Shown: one piece after another, positions 8,301 through 16,096 of the stretch
Position numbering within the stretch: position 1 is the stretch's first letter
Layout of the letters: every line of letters begins with the position of its first letter
DNA from: an uncultured bacterium
Lineage (GTDB): Bacteria; Bacillota; Clostridia; Oscillospirales; Ruminococcaceae
Assembly (NCBI GenBank): GCA_905215965.1
Contig: CAJMSD010000016.1
Span: forward strand, 1 to 22,150
Direction of reading: 5' to 3'
Length of the DNA: 22,150 bases
Notes under the pieces: generated by a model
Told to the model about the DNA's origin: nothing
Databases searched by the model: none
Seen by the model: the letters and a program-made list of their open reading frames with translations, nothing else
Position numbers and translations under genes: made by a program

Positions 8301-11300
8301 CGGCTATATCCAAAAGCTATTGGAACAGGAAAAAACCGAATTACTCCCCGAAGAAAAAACGGAAGCTCCTGCTGTAGACCGTCATAATTTCCGTATTAAC
8401 GATGACGCCATCGGTGTCGGCGGAGCAAAAGAAAAGTTCCGTAACAATATGGCGGCAATCAACCTGCTGCACGAGCTTGAAATCGAAAACCGCCTTGCCA
8501 CACCCGAAGAACAGGAGGTCTTATCTCAGTATGTCGGTTGGGGCGGTCTTTCTATGGCATTTGATGAACACAATGCGGCGTGGGCGGAGGAATTTAAGGA
8601 GCTATATGCCAGCCTATCCCCAGAGGAATACCGTGCCGCTATGGAGTCAACGCTGACCGCCTTTTATACGCCGCCTGTTGTTATCAAGGCGATGTATGAC
8701 GCACTTGACCGCCTGGGCTTTTCACAGGGCAATATCTTGGAGCCGTCCTGCGGTACAGGCAATTTCTTTGGTCTGCTTCCCGAAAGTATGCAAAACAGCA
8801 AGCTCCACGGCGTGGAAATCGACTCTCTCACAGGCAGGATTGCAAAGCAGCTCTACCAAAAAGCGAACATTGCCATTGAGGGCTTTGAGAAAACAAATCT
8901 CCCAGACAACCATTTTGATGTGGTCCTCGGTAATGTGCCTTTTGGGGAGATAAGGGTCAATGACAGCCGATACAACGCCCAGAAATTTCTCATACACGAC
9001 TACTTTTTCGCAAAGGCTCTGGATAAAGTCCGTGCCGGCAGCGTTGTGATGTTCATTACCTCAAAGGGTACGATGGATAAAGCAAGTCCAGAGGTACGCA
9101 AGTATATTGCCCAGAGAGCCGAGCTTTTAGGTGCTATCCGTCTGCCAGACAACACCTTTAAGGCAAACGCAGGCACGGAGGTCACGAGCGATATTCTTAT
9201 CCTGCAAAAGCGTGACCGAGTGATGGATATAGAGCCAGACTGGGTACACCTTGATACGGACGAAAACGGTGTTACGATGAACAGATATTTTGTCGAACAC
9301 CCCGAAATGGTGTTGGGCGAGATAAAGATGGAAAACACACGCTTTGGTACTTTCGAGCCTGTCTGTAAAGCCCGTAAGGATATACCACTTTCCGAGCTTC
9401 TGTCCAATGCAGTTCAGAGGATAAACGGCGAAATCCCAGAGCTTGATAATAGGGTTGATGAAATCTCCGATGAGCAGGAGCTTTCCGTTCCTGCTGACCC
9501 GAATGTGCGTAATTTCTCTTTTACTCTGGTGGACGGCAAGGTTTATTTCCGAGAGAACGACCGTATGCAACCTGCTTCTGTGTCGATGACCGCAGAAAAC
9601 CGTATCAAAGGGCTTATCCAAATCCGTGACTGTGTGCGTAAGCTCATTGAGTATCAGACCGAGGATTACCCAGAGGAAATGATATGCACCGAGCAGGAAA
9701 ACCTCAACCGTCTGTATGATGCCTATACCGCAAAATACGGTCTAATCAACAGCCGAGGAAATTATCTTGCTTTTGCTTCAGACGAGAGCTACTTCCTTTT
9801 ATGTTCTCTGGAGGTGCTTGATGATGAGGGCAACTTCAAACGGAAAGCGGATATGTTCACGAAGCGGACTATTAAGCCCCATCGAGAAGTAACTTCGGTT
9901 GAAACAGCAAGTGAAGCCCTTGCCCTCTCTATCGGGGAGAAAGCCCGTGTTGATTTGCCTTATATGGAGCAGCTCACAGGCAAAACGCAGGCTGAGCTTG
10001 TGCAGGATTTACAAGGTGTTATCTTCAAAGTACCGAACTGTGAGCCTGTTTCCTATGTAGCCGCAGACGAGTATCTGTCGGGAAATGTCCGCAACAAGCT
10101 GACGGTTGCGGAGCTTGCTGCGAAGAATGACCCAGAGCTTGCAGTCAATGTGGATGCCTTGAAAAAGGTCATTCCCAAAGACCTCTCGGCGGCGGAAATC
10201 TCTGTCCGTCTGGGTGCGACTTGGATACCGCAGGAAGATATACAGCGGTTTGTGATGGAGCTTTTAACTCCGTCAAGCTATGCCGCAGGAAGATTAAAGG
10301 TACGATACACCCCGATAAACGGAGACTGGTTCATAGAGAATAAAAGCTCCGATATGGGGAATGTAAAGGCGGACAGCACCTATGGTACGAAAAGGGCTTC
10401 CGCCTATCGTATTATTGAGGACACCTTAAATCTGCGTGACACCCGTATCTTTGATTATGTGTATGACGAACACAGCAATAAAAAAGCGGTGTTCAATGCA
10501 AAGGAAACCACGGCGGCACAGGCGAAGCAAGAAGTCATCAAGCAGGCGTTTCAGGATTGGATATGGAAAGACCCAGAACGGCGAAACCGCCTTGTCCGTT
10601 ATTACAACGACACTTTTAACTCTGTGCGACCCCGTGAGTATGACGGAAGCCATATCACTTTCGGAGGTATCAGCCCAGAAATCACACTTAGACCCCATCA
10701 AGTCAACGCTATCGCCCATATCCTTTATGGCGGCAGTACGCTCCTTGCCCATAAGGTGGGAGCAGGAAAAACCTTTGAAATGGTAGCTGCCGCACAGGAA
10801 AGCAAACGGCTCGGTTTATGCCAGAAATCTATGTTTGTTGTGCCGAATCATCTTGTCGGTCAGTGGGCTTCCGAATATCTACGGCTTTATCCGAGTGCAA
10901 ATATCCTTGTTACAACAAAGCAGGATTTTGAAACAGGAAACCGCAAGAAGTTCTGCGGCAGGATTGCCACAGGTGACTATGATGCAGTCATTATTGGGCA
11001 TTCGCAGTTTGAAAAAATCCCGATGAGCATAGAACGCCAGAGGGAGCAGTTGGAAAAGCAGCTTGATGATATTGAGCGTGGCATTGACGATGTGCAGGCT
11101 TCCAAAGGCGAGCAGTTCACGGTCAAACAGCTAATGAAAACCCGAAAAGCAATCAAGACGAAGCTCGAAAAACTCAATGACACCAAGCGTAAGGATACGG
11201 TCATCGACTTTGAACAGCTCGGCGTTGACAGGCTTTTCATTGATGAGAGCCATTTTTACAAGAATTTGTACCTCTACACCAAGATGCGAAATGTAGGTGG

Positions 11301-13158
11301 TATCGCCCAGACCGAAGCCCAGAAATCAAGCGACCTCTTTATGAAATGCCGCTATCTGGACGAAATCACGGGCAACCGTGGCACGGTTTTCGCAACGGGT
11401 ACGCCTGTCAGCAATTCAATGGTTGAGCTGTACTCCGTTCAGAGGTACTTGCAGTATGACACCCTTGCACAGAACGGTTTGCAGCATTTTGACAGTTGGG
11501 CTTCCACCTTTGGAGAAACGGTTACAGCTCTGGAATTAGCACCCGAAGGCACGAATTACCGAGCCAAGACGAGGTTTGCCAAATTCTATAACCTGCCAGA
11601 ACTGATGCAGATGTTCCGTGAGGTGGCGGATATTCAGACCGCCGATATGCTAAAGCTCCCTGTGCCAAAGGTCAATTACCACAATATTAAGACCAAGCCG
11701 AGTGAGATACAGACCGAAATGGTAGCTTCCCTTGCGAAGCGGGCTGAGAAAGTCAGGGCAAGGCTTGTCGAGCCTAATATCGACAATATGCTCAAGATAA
11801 CCAATGACGGACGGAAACTGGCTCTTGACCAGAGAATGATTGACCCGATGCTACCAGATGACCCAGACAGTAAAGTCAATGCCTGCGTGGATAATGTGTA
11901 CCGTATCTGGGAGGAACACGCCGATACCAAAGCGACACAGCTTGTGTTCTGCGACCTGTCCACCCCGAAAAATGACGGTACTTTCAATGTCTACGACGAT
12001 ATGAGGGAGAAACTGATAGCCCGTGGTATTCCTGCGGAGCAGATACGATTTATCCACGAAGCGACCACCGATGCACAGAAAAAAGAGTTGTTCGGCAAGG
12101 TCAGAAGCGGCGAAGTCCGTGTGCTGTTCGGCTCTACTCCTAAGATGGGAGCAGGTACGAATGTGCAGGACAGGCTCATAGCAATCCATAACCTTGACTG
12201 TCCGTGGCGTCCTTCCGACCTTGAACAAAGGCAGGGGCGTATTGAACGGCAGGGAAATATGTTCCCAGAGGTGGAGGTTTACCGCTATGTGACCGAGCAA
12301 ACTTTTGATGCCTACCTCTATCAGTTGGTGGAGAGCAAGCAGAAATTTATCAGCCAGATAATGACGAGCAAAAGCCCTGTACGCTCTGCCGAAGATGTGG
12401 ACGAGGTTGCCCTGTCCTTTGCGGAGGTTAAAATGCTTGCCACAGGCGATGCCCGTTTTAAGGAAAAGATGGATTTGGATATACAGGTTTCCAAGCTCCG
12501 AGTGTTAAAGCAGAGTTATCTTTCCGAACATTACGACCTTGAGGACAGGGTGCTGAAATACTATCCCCAGACCATTAAAGAGTATGAGGAACGCATTGCA
12601 GGATATGAAAATGATGCAGCTCTTGCTGAGCAGCACAAGCCGCAGGGTGAGGATAAGTTCTGCTCGATGACATTAAAAGGAGTGACCTACACCGAAAAGG
12701 CAGACGCAGGCGAGATGCTCCTTGCAATCTGCAAGGATTATCCGATGTCCGCACCTACCGAAATCGGCAGCTACCGAGGTTTCCGAATGGAGATTTATTA
12801 TGATACTGTCAATGCTCATTACTGTATGAACTTCTGCGGAAAGGCAAAGCATAAGGTGGATTTAGGTGCTGATGCCCTCGGAAATCTGACCCGAATTGAA
12901 AACGAGCTGTCAAAGCTCCCCGCCAGACTGGAAGCTGCCAAGACCAAAAAGGCGGAAACTATCGCACAGCTTGAAACCGCAAAGGAGGAAATCAAGAAGC
13001 CTTTTGCCTTTGAAGATGAGCTGAAAGAAAAAACAGAACGGCTGAACGCTCTTAACATTGAGCTGAATCTGAATGAAAAAGATACTTCCGTTATGGATAC
13101 CGAGCCAGAGCAGACAGAAGAACAGCCCGAAAGAAAATGTGCAAGTCGGGAGAGATAA
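5395..13158 (+). CDS. Giant DNA methylase - SNF2 helicase fusion protein, 2587 aa
   Basis: Polyvalent ICE protein that combines an N6-adenine-type methyltransferase with an SF2/SNF2 helicase; it probably acts on incoming or replicating element DNA. ATG 5395 follows AAGGAGG (5378-5384). Order: N-terminal conserved domain (1-270); Arg/Ser/Gly/Asp-rich linker (280-398) that overlaps tnpV; polyvalent-protein-type domains (400-950), including FSIGFSKHPAFYDRQF near 745; methylase motif I LEPSCGTGNFFG (about 1115-1126) and motif IV DVVLGNVPFGE (1175-1185), with NVPF replacing the usual NPPY/F; helicase Walker A HKVGAGKT (1786-1793), DESH (1950-1953), ATGTPVSN (2000-2007), GAGTNVQDR (2252-2260) and RQGRIERQGN (2279-2288); a C-terminal coiled coil (about 2420-2570). 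All key helicase residues are present. Such fusions are typical of clostridial ICEs. The role in transfer or anti-restriction is inference. Confidence 0.95.
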   Translation: MAAKYQLITELYRRTGVAVAKSPQAWQGFLSSACRNYKCRFDEQLLIYAQRPDAVAVAKLETWNRQFKRWVNKDSKGIAVFDPKGRRNTLKYYFDVSDTHEGYYGSRPVPIWQMDERYEQAVMERLSDRFGDVESTDLASALMETAKNAVEDNLQDYFSQLKDCTKDSFLEELDDFNIEVVYRRLAANSVAFMLISRCGLDTNEFFDRDDFADIVNFNTPATINAIGVATSDIAEMALREISQSIRNVQMAEKDQNRTFAQRTQAQYDKGRPQPERSEYNEQNHLQQTGGLSYSRPNITDRARASAWQVRFDAQGLSGEAQASDLSQSADIGQAERASARGRADSTPEVGASDEAALSRAGRDRGTERESTDAVGRTDEQHPQPSGGSDTDRTDLQVSVAKEDEVRVNLPTVDEQIEMIAKAEDEKAAAFAISKEDIDSVLQKGSGVADGKYRIYRQFQKGVDRQKNIEFLKNEYGTGGGTHIFPDGFSGHSWHDSKGLAIDRNGTYTNHDLVLKWSQVEKRLRELIKDNCYLNPKEKDHYADYLESVSAPQYEIDTQRKIARQRFIDAHRDLPPADKRDTLALRLSDFIRDLDRYEKDLLSAVERSDLADVTAEQMEQHLSDPSTVQQLIDFLAQVQWKTTSVFSRSNGWKFTEELRELHPLRYLYNEGDVVYIGADKYEIATLTEEKVYLQNAEFPILGQEYSRADFEEKLTENPANDHLKVVVTEKQRTETPSEKKQDGIQFSIGFSKHPAFYDRQFYDRYTDLSFALGNKLLGILDEKQHREREGDKNIGWYHKTDFVIKAVIGGEEFNYEGRFDIGDGEGDLIAHIKNFYDYALSPKGEQLYGDDRESLLRGRGEFIPFLEQHTELTKEDEKLLDEIMATESDWYRTAEEAEEKPQAYADIMNGSEAPAIEMEKSADDLIGREIIIDNRKYLIENIGKISGDVSLRDITFQNNVGFPINRVEKIGYIQKLLEQEKTELLPEEKTEAPAVDRHNFRINDDAIGVGGAKEKFRNNMAAINLLHELEIENRLATPEEQEVLSQYVGWGGLSMAFDEHNAAWAEEFKELYASLSPEEYRAAMESTLTAFYTPPVVIKAMYDALDRLGFSQGNILEPSCGTGNFFGLLPESMQNSKLHGVEIDSLTGRIAKQLYQKANIAIEGFEKTNLPDNHFDVVLGNVPFGEIRVNDSRYNAQKFLIHDYFFAKALDKVRAGSVVMFITSKGTMDKASPEVRKYIAQRAELLGAIRLPDNTFKANAGTEVTSDILILQKRDRVMDIEPDWVHLDTDENGVTMNRYFVEHPEMVLGEIKMENTRFGTFEPVCKARKDIPLSELLSNAVQRINGEIPELDNRVDEISDEQELSVPADPNVRNFSFTLVDGKVYFRENDRMQPASVSMTAENRIKGLIQIRDCVRKLIEYQTEDYPEEMICTEQENLNRLYDAYTAKYGLINSRGNYLAFASDESYFLLCSLEVLDDEGNFKRKADMFTKRTIKPHREVTSVETASEALALSIGEKARVDLPYMEQLTGKTQAELVQDLQGVIFKVPNCEPVSYVAADEYLSGNVRNKLTVAELAAKNDPELAVNVDALKKVIPKDLSAAEISVRLGATWIPQEDIQRFVMELLTPSSYAAGRLKVRYTPINGDWFIENKSSDMGNVKADSTYGTKRASAYRIIEDTLNLRDTRIFDYVYDEHSNKKAVFNAKETTAAQAKQEVIKQAFQDWIWKDPERRNRLVRYYNDTFNSVRPREYDGSHITFGGISPEITLRPHQVNAIAHILYGGSTLLAHKVGAGKTFEMVAAAQESKRLGLCQKSMFVVPNHLVGQWASEYLRLYPSANILVTTKQDFETGNRKKFCGRIATGDYDAVIIGHSQFEKIPMSIERQREQLEKQLDDIERGIDDVQASKGEQFTVKQLMKTRKAIKTKLEKLNDTKRKDTVIDFEQLGVDRLFIDESHFYKNLYLYTKMRNVGGIAQTEAQKSSDLFMKCRYLDEITGNRGTVFATGTPVSNSMVELYSVQRYLQYDTLAQNGLQHFDSWASTFGETVTALELAPEGTNYRAKTRFAKFYNLPELMQMFREVADIQTADMLKLPVPKVNYHNIKTKPSEIQTEMVASLAKRAEKVRARLVEPNIDNMLKITNDGRKLALDQRMIDPMLPDDPDSKVNACVDNVYRIWEEHADTKATQLVFCDLSTPKNDGTFNVYDDMREKLIARGIPAEQIRFIHEATTDAQKKELFGKVRSGEVRVLFGSTPKMGAGTNVQDRLIAIHNLDCPWRPSDLEQRQGRIERQGNMFPEVEVYRYVTEQTFDAYLYQLVESKQKFISQIMTSKSPVRSAEDVDEVALSFAEVKMLATGDARFKEKMDLDIQVSKLRVLKQSYLSEHYDLEDRVLKYYPQTIKEYEERIAGYENDAALAEQHKPQGEDKFCSMTLKGVTYTEKADAGEMLLAICKDYPMSAPTEIGSYRGFRMEIYYDTVNAHYCMNFCGKAKHKVDLGADALGNLTRIENELSKLPARLEAAKTKKAETIAQLETAKEEIKKPFAFEDELKEKTERLNALNIELNLNEKDTSVMDTEPEQTEEQPERKCASRER
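6233..6586 (+). CDS. tnpV: TnpV-like transposon-encoded protein, nested inside the helicase gene
   Basis: A complete 117-residue frame lies in the +1 frame relative to the surrounding helicase gene. Its ATG 6233 has its own ribosome site (AAAGGAG, 6218-6224) 8 bases upstream. The product reads as a TnpV family member: an N-terminal strand region (MSKITYSRQGDYLIPDLTL), then YALMHRDYLEKHKRVTYLNL, and a conserved C-terminal stretch with MQWVGLMNNIRSQAEEVI. Length matches the family as I know it. TnpV proteins are small transposon-associated proteins of unknown function, not transposases. Over the same bases the helicase frame encodes a low-complexity Arg/Ser/Asp/Gly linker without obvious fold. 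This suggests tnpV is the constrained frame and the linker is the tolerant one. Confidence 0.75.
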   Translation: MSKITYSRQGDYLIPDLTLPTEPELPLGRYALMHRDYLEKHKRVTYLNLLTSGRLNGHLHEVEQTALQRLELLTKQLSAEQGVTEELKEKAPMQWVGLMNNIRSQAEEVILTELIYK

Positions 13159-13172
13159 TGCGGTTTGCATAT

Positions 13173-13201
13173 TTGTATTGCTGATTTCTGGGAAGTATAA
13201 T
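13173..13201 (+). promoter_or_regulatory. Candidate sigma-A promoter before the 109-aa gene
   Basis: A perfect -10 hexamer TATAAT (13196-13201) sits 17 bases after TTGTAT (13173-13178), which matches only the first half of the -35 consensus. It lies in the short gap after the helicase stop and 35 bases before the chosen GTG start, so it could give the small downstream gene its own transcript. Assigned by consensus only. Confidence 0.4.
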
Positions 13202-13235
13202 AGGTGTAGATTAGTAAATGTCGGAGGTGAAAGGT

Positions 13236-13565
13236 GTGCTTGATAATTTCAGATTTGAAACCTTTGTTGATGTGCATAGCAACATCTTTGCTGAATATCT
13301 AAGCTCCGTTATCGCAAAGCTGCCCAAAGAAAATCCAGAATACCATTTCATAGAGGAAAGGATAGAGGAACTCTACAAGGAGTATCCCAAAGTGATGGCA
13401 GTTTTGGATACGGAAAAGCCGAGTGATTTATCCGAGCAGGAGTGTAAGGCTTTGATAGAAGTTTTGGAGCTTCGGAACAGACTCAGCGATATGCAGCAGG
13501 AAGCAATCTATTTCAGAGGGTGCTATGACAGCGTTGGGTATCTCAAAAAGGCAGGAATTTTGTAA
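13236..13565 (+). CDS. Conserved small ICE protein, 109 aa, unknown function
   Basis: Small acidic, mostly helical protein (FRFETFVDVHSNIFAEYLSS near the N-terminus; LSEQECKALIEVLELRNRLS in the middle). It ends with a small motif YFRGCYDSVGYLKKAGIL. I chose GTG 13236 because GGAGG at 13223-13227 is 8 bases upstream. An ATG at 13218 in the same frame would add six residues but contains that ribosome site and has no good site of its own. Proteins like this commonly follow the helicase-methylase in clostridial ICEs, but I know no function. It is the last backbone gene before the AT-rich cargo and is closed by the hairpin at 13574. Confidence 0.75.
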   Translation: MLDNFRFETFVDVHSNIFAEYLSSVIAKLPKENPEYHFIEERIEELYKEYPKVMAVLDTEKPSDLSEQECKALIEVLELRNRLSDMQQEAIYFRGCYDSVGYLKKAGIL

Positions 13566-13573
13566 CCAAGAAT

Positions 13574-13606
13574 GGCGGCATTGGCGTTGAGCTGATGCCG
13601 TCTTTT
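13574..13606 (+). terminator. Rho-independent terminator
   Basis: GGCGGCAT (13574-13581) pairs with ATGCCGTC (13595-13602), eight pairs with one G-T wobble, around a 13-base loop. TCTTTT follows. It lies just after the 109-residue gene and marks the left end of the AT-rich cargo. Confidence 0.6.
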
Positions 13607-13641
13607 GCATAGCGGCACAGGTAGAAAAATATGTCGTAATA

Positions 13642-13650
13642 TGCTATAAT
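13642..13650 (+). promoter_or_regulatory. Extended -10 promoter of the TIR gene
   Basis: TGCTATAAT (13642-13650) is a perfect extended -10 element (TGnTATAAT) 33 bases upstream of the ATG at 13684. No good -35 box is present at the usual spacing (TAGAAA at 13622-13627), as is common for extended -10 promoters. It would make the cargo independent of ICE transfer promoters. Confidence 0.6.
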
Positions 13651-13683
13651 ATAATACAAGGTTTGGTCGAAAGGATTGTGAAT

Positions 13684-14889
13684 ATGAAAGTTTATATCTT
13701 AGCTTCGCTTGATAATATCTCATTTGCAGAAAAACTTTTAAGCAACATAAGAAATGCAAAGATTATTTCAAAGCCATCAATAAATGAAATTGGTTCAAAT
13801 ATTAATGTAGCTCTAAAACGAAAAATGGAGAGTGCAGATGTCGTTTTAGCGATAATAGATGAAAAATTCTCTGATAGTGTACCTCTTAATTTGGAGTTGC
13901 AGTTGGCACAAATGTCAGTACGAGAAAATAGAAATAAAGTGTTAATTCCAGTTGTTTTGAATAAGGCAGATGTTCCTAAATGTATAGAAGGAACATTATA
14001 TATCGACTGCATTTCCGATTCTGAGCAAGATTTATGCAAAACACAATTGATGATAGAAAAGGTGTTGACACATAGAAAATATATTATAAGAAAGGGCAAT
14101 CTAAAGGAAAAAAACAGTAGAACATCTTCTATGATAATTATGACTCTTGCCATTGAAATGTTTGCAATGCTTTTCATTGTTCTATTATTTAAGGAAAATC
14201 CTTTTCAAATGGGAAGTATTGGGGACGAGAGTATTATTACTATAACATTCGGAATAGCCTCTGTGATGTTAGCTTTTGTAGCTCTTTTAACGAGCTATTT
14301 ATCAATTATGAAAAGACGATGGCAAGAAGATGATGAAGAAGAATTAGAGTCTTATTCAAGACGATTAAAACGGGCTATAGTTCCAGAAGAAATAAAACAA
14401 GAGGAAAAAAAGAGTTCTGGAAATGAAGGTAAGAAAAAGGAAATTGATGCTTTAGAGCGTATGATGATTAACCTTGAGGATATTAAAGAGTTTTATACTT
14501 GGAGTCAAAAGCAGGCTAAAGCATCATTCATTTTAGCTGTAATAATGTGTATTTCTGGATTTGGTTTAATGATAGTTGCAATACTGATACCTATTGTATT
14601 CAGATTGAGTTTTCAGATGTCAATTATCCCAGCTATTGGAGGAGTTATAACAGAGTTAATTGCAGGAACAGCACTGGTAGTATATCGTAATTCGTTATCA
14701 CAACTCAATCACTATCATAAAGCCTTACACGAGGACGAGCGTTTTTTATCAAGTGTAAATTTGCTTGGAAAATTCAGTTCAGTTGAGGCACAAGATGATA
14801 TGTTACGAGAAATAATAAGAAGTGAAATACAAATGAATTTAGCCGAATTGCAAGAAAATGAAAATAGGGAAGCAGGCAATTCAAAATAG
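13684..14889 (+). CDS. TIR-domain protein with four membrane segments (TRADD-N-associated-type C-terminus)
   Basis: Predicted membrane-bound immune effector, 401 aa. ATG 13684 follows GAAAGGA (13669-13675); the longer TTG start at 13663 lacks a site. Residues 1-130 look like a TIR_2 domain: VYILASLDNISFAEKLL at the start, a Gly-x-x-Ile segment near 37-40, then SADVVLAIIDEKFSDS (50-65) and LNLELQLAQ (69-77), where E71 would be the catalytic Glu of TIR NADases. Helices at about 149-168 and 184-208 follow, then a charged linker (210-256). The last part (256-390), with YTWSQKQAKASF, helices at 281-302 and 312-334 and NHYHKALHEDERFL, resembles the TRADD-N-associated two-membrane-segment domain. 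Known TIR effectors cleave NAD+ or signal after phage sensing; activity here is inference. Its partner is likely the next gene. Confidence 0.75.
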   Translation: MKVYILASLDNISFAEKLLSNIRNAKIISKPSINEIGSNINVALKRKMESADVVLAIIDEKFSDSVPLNLELQLAQMSVRENRNKVLIPVVLNKADVPKCIEGTLYIDCISDSEQDLCKTQLMIEKVLTHRKYIIRKGNLKEKNSRTSSMIIMTLAIEMFAMLFIVLLFKENPFQMGSIGDESIITITFGIASVMLAFVALLTSYLSIMKRRWQEDDEEELESYSRRLKRAIVPEEIKQEEKKSSGNEGKKKEIDALERMMINLEDIKEFYTWSQKQAKASFILAVIMCISGFGLMIVAILIPIVFRLSFQMSIIPAIGGVITELIAGTALVVYRNSLSQLNHYHKALHEDERFLSSVNLLGKFSSVEAQDDMLREIIRSEIQMNLAELQENENREAGNSK

Positions 14890-14988
14890 TATTTTAAAGT
14901 GTCTAATTGCAGAAAGAACATATTAAAGTGGTATTTGTTGGTATCTAATGTTTCCTCATGGTTGTATGGGGAATAATTAGTAATTATG

Positions 14989-14997
14989 TGATATGAT
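14989..14997 (+). promoter_or_regulatory. Possible extended -10 promoter before the second cargo gene
   Basis: TGATATGAT (14989-14997) fits the extended -10 pattern with one mismatch, 34 bases before the ATG at 15032. The 142-base gap after the TIR gene has no terminator hairpin that I can see. The second gene could therefore be read both from the upstream promoter and from this one. Confidence 0.3.
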
Positions 14998-15031
14998 TTT
15001 CAGTGGGATTTTTCAATTGAGAGGAAAAGAT

Positions 15032-16039
15032 ATGTCTGATTTTAATAAAATAATGGCATTTCAACAAATGATGCCATATCTAAATAAAGAGCAGCAAGAT
15101 AATTTAGCAACGACTCTTGGAATGGAGTTACAGGAAATTGAAAGACGGTTGGTGGGAAAAAATAAGGAAGATGAATTTATTTTAATTCTTCTTTTTATGG
15201 AAGTGTGTAAAAGTATTACTGCATTTGATGAGGGGGTATCTCAATTATTAAAGACGGCAACCTCCGATTTACTTGTAGAGTTACAGAATGAAAAGAAGTT
15301 CATGTTGGAGATAAAGCATACTGACAAAGAACGGTATTCTATTAGTATGGGAAATCTCCAAAAAAGAATTGATTATGCGAGTAAATATGGATTGGAATTG
15401 TTTTTTGCCATCTCAATTAAAGGATATTGGATGCTGTTTAATGCGGAATATTTGAAAGAGAAAAAAGGAAAGATAGATATTTCTGATTTAATGAAATCTA
15501 AATTGGATGAAATGCTTGATTGTATTAGCTATGTCTTTCCAAAAGGGTTGAGGATAAAAAGTGTTTATTCTACAGATGAAACGGTAAAATCTACAGGTAT
15601 TAAATTTCCACCATACGGAAATATGGTATCTTATGAGTTGTACTATAATGATAGAAGAATTTTCAGAGTAAAAGGGAAAAACAGTCCATATATTGGTTAT
15701 ACGATGATTTTAGAAGCACTGCAAGACAGACTGTCAATGGATACACAAATTATAGAACAGTCGGATAATTATACCGTTATCAATGAATCGTTTTCAAATG
15801 ATTTTAATGCTATATCAGAATACAAGTTTTTGTTAGCACCAGTTGAACATACCGCATATGATGGCGAAGAAAAATATACCGCTCATACATATATTGAAAA
15901 TGCAAAAGCAGATGCCAATCTTTTAAAAATGCATTTTCAATTGGGGCATGTCAGAGGAATGATGCAATATTTAGCTGATAACGGAGTCGAAATAATGTAT
16001 ATAAGAAATAATCTTATATATAAATTAAATCCTCAATAA
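15032..16039 (+). CDS. Uncharacterised protein with a putative PD-(D/E)XK nuclease core, 335 aa
   Basis: Second cargo gene. ATG 15032 follows GAGAGG (15019-15024) by 7 bases; an in-frame ATG at 14993 lacks a site. Residues 1-60 are helical. Residues 64-140 have the order expected for a restriction-endonuclease-like fold: E67, D79 in ATSDLLVEL, E93-I94-K95 in MLEIKHTD, then Q110 in GNLQKRIDYASKYGL and a strand LFFAISIKGYWMLF. This resembles Hjc/Mrr-type nucleases, where the Gln-containing helix follows ExK. The rest (about 175-335) is not recognised; it contains YELYYNDRRIFRVKG and a C-terminal LGHVRGMMQYLADNG. No membrane segment is seen. It could be the nucleic-acid-sensing or cutting partner of the TIR protein. 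The nuclease call is from motif order only, so activity is unproven. Confidence 0.6.
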   Translation: MSDFNKIMAFQQMMPYLNKEQQDNLATTLGMELQEIERRLVGKNKEDEFILILLFMEVCKSITAFDEGVSQLLKTATSDLLVELQNEKKFMLEIKHTDKERYSISMGNLQKRIDYASKYGLELFFAISIKGYWMLFNAEYLKEKKGKIDISDLMKSKLDEMLDCISYVFPKGLRIKSVYSTDETVKSTGIKFPPYGNMVSYELYYNDRRIFRVKGKNSPYIGYTMILEALQDRLSMDTQIIEQSDNYTVINESFSNDFNAISEYKFLLAPVEHTAYDGEEKYTAHTYIENAKADANLLKMHFQLGHVRGMMQYLADNGVEIMYIRNNLIYKLNPQ

Positions 16040-16055
16040 TAATGGTAATTTACAT

Positions 16056-16096
16056 AGCCGAGAGGTTTTCATTTAACGAAAGCCCCTCGGCTTTTT
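16056..16096 (+). terminator. Rho-independent terminator at the right end of the cargo
   Basis: AGCCGAG (16056-16062) pairs perfectly with CTCGGCT (16086-16092), and two more G-C pairs are possible inside after one mismatch. A run of five T follows (16092-16096). It lies 16 bases after the second cargo gene and insulates it from the primase-like gene. Confidence 0.75.

Noticed and set aside
10436..10786. 116-codon second + strand frame inside the helicase gene
   Set aside because: Unlike the tnpV frame, it has no recognisable family and overlaps conserved helicase sequence including the Walker A motif, so it is a shadow.
13692..14177. 161-codon minus-strand frame opposite the TIR gene
   Set aside because: No ribosome site or recognisable sequence; the + strand protein has a clear fold, promoter and start.
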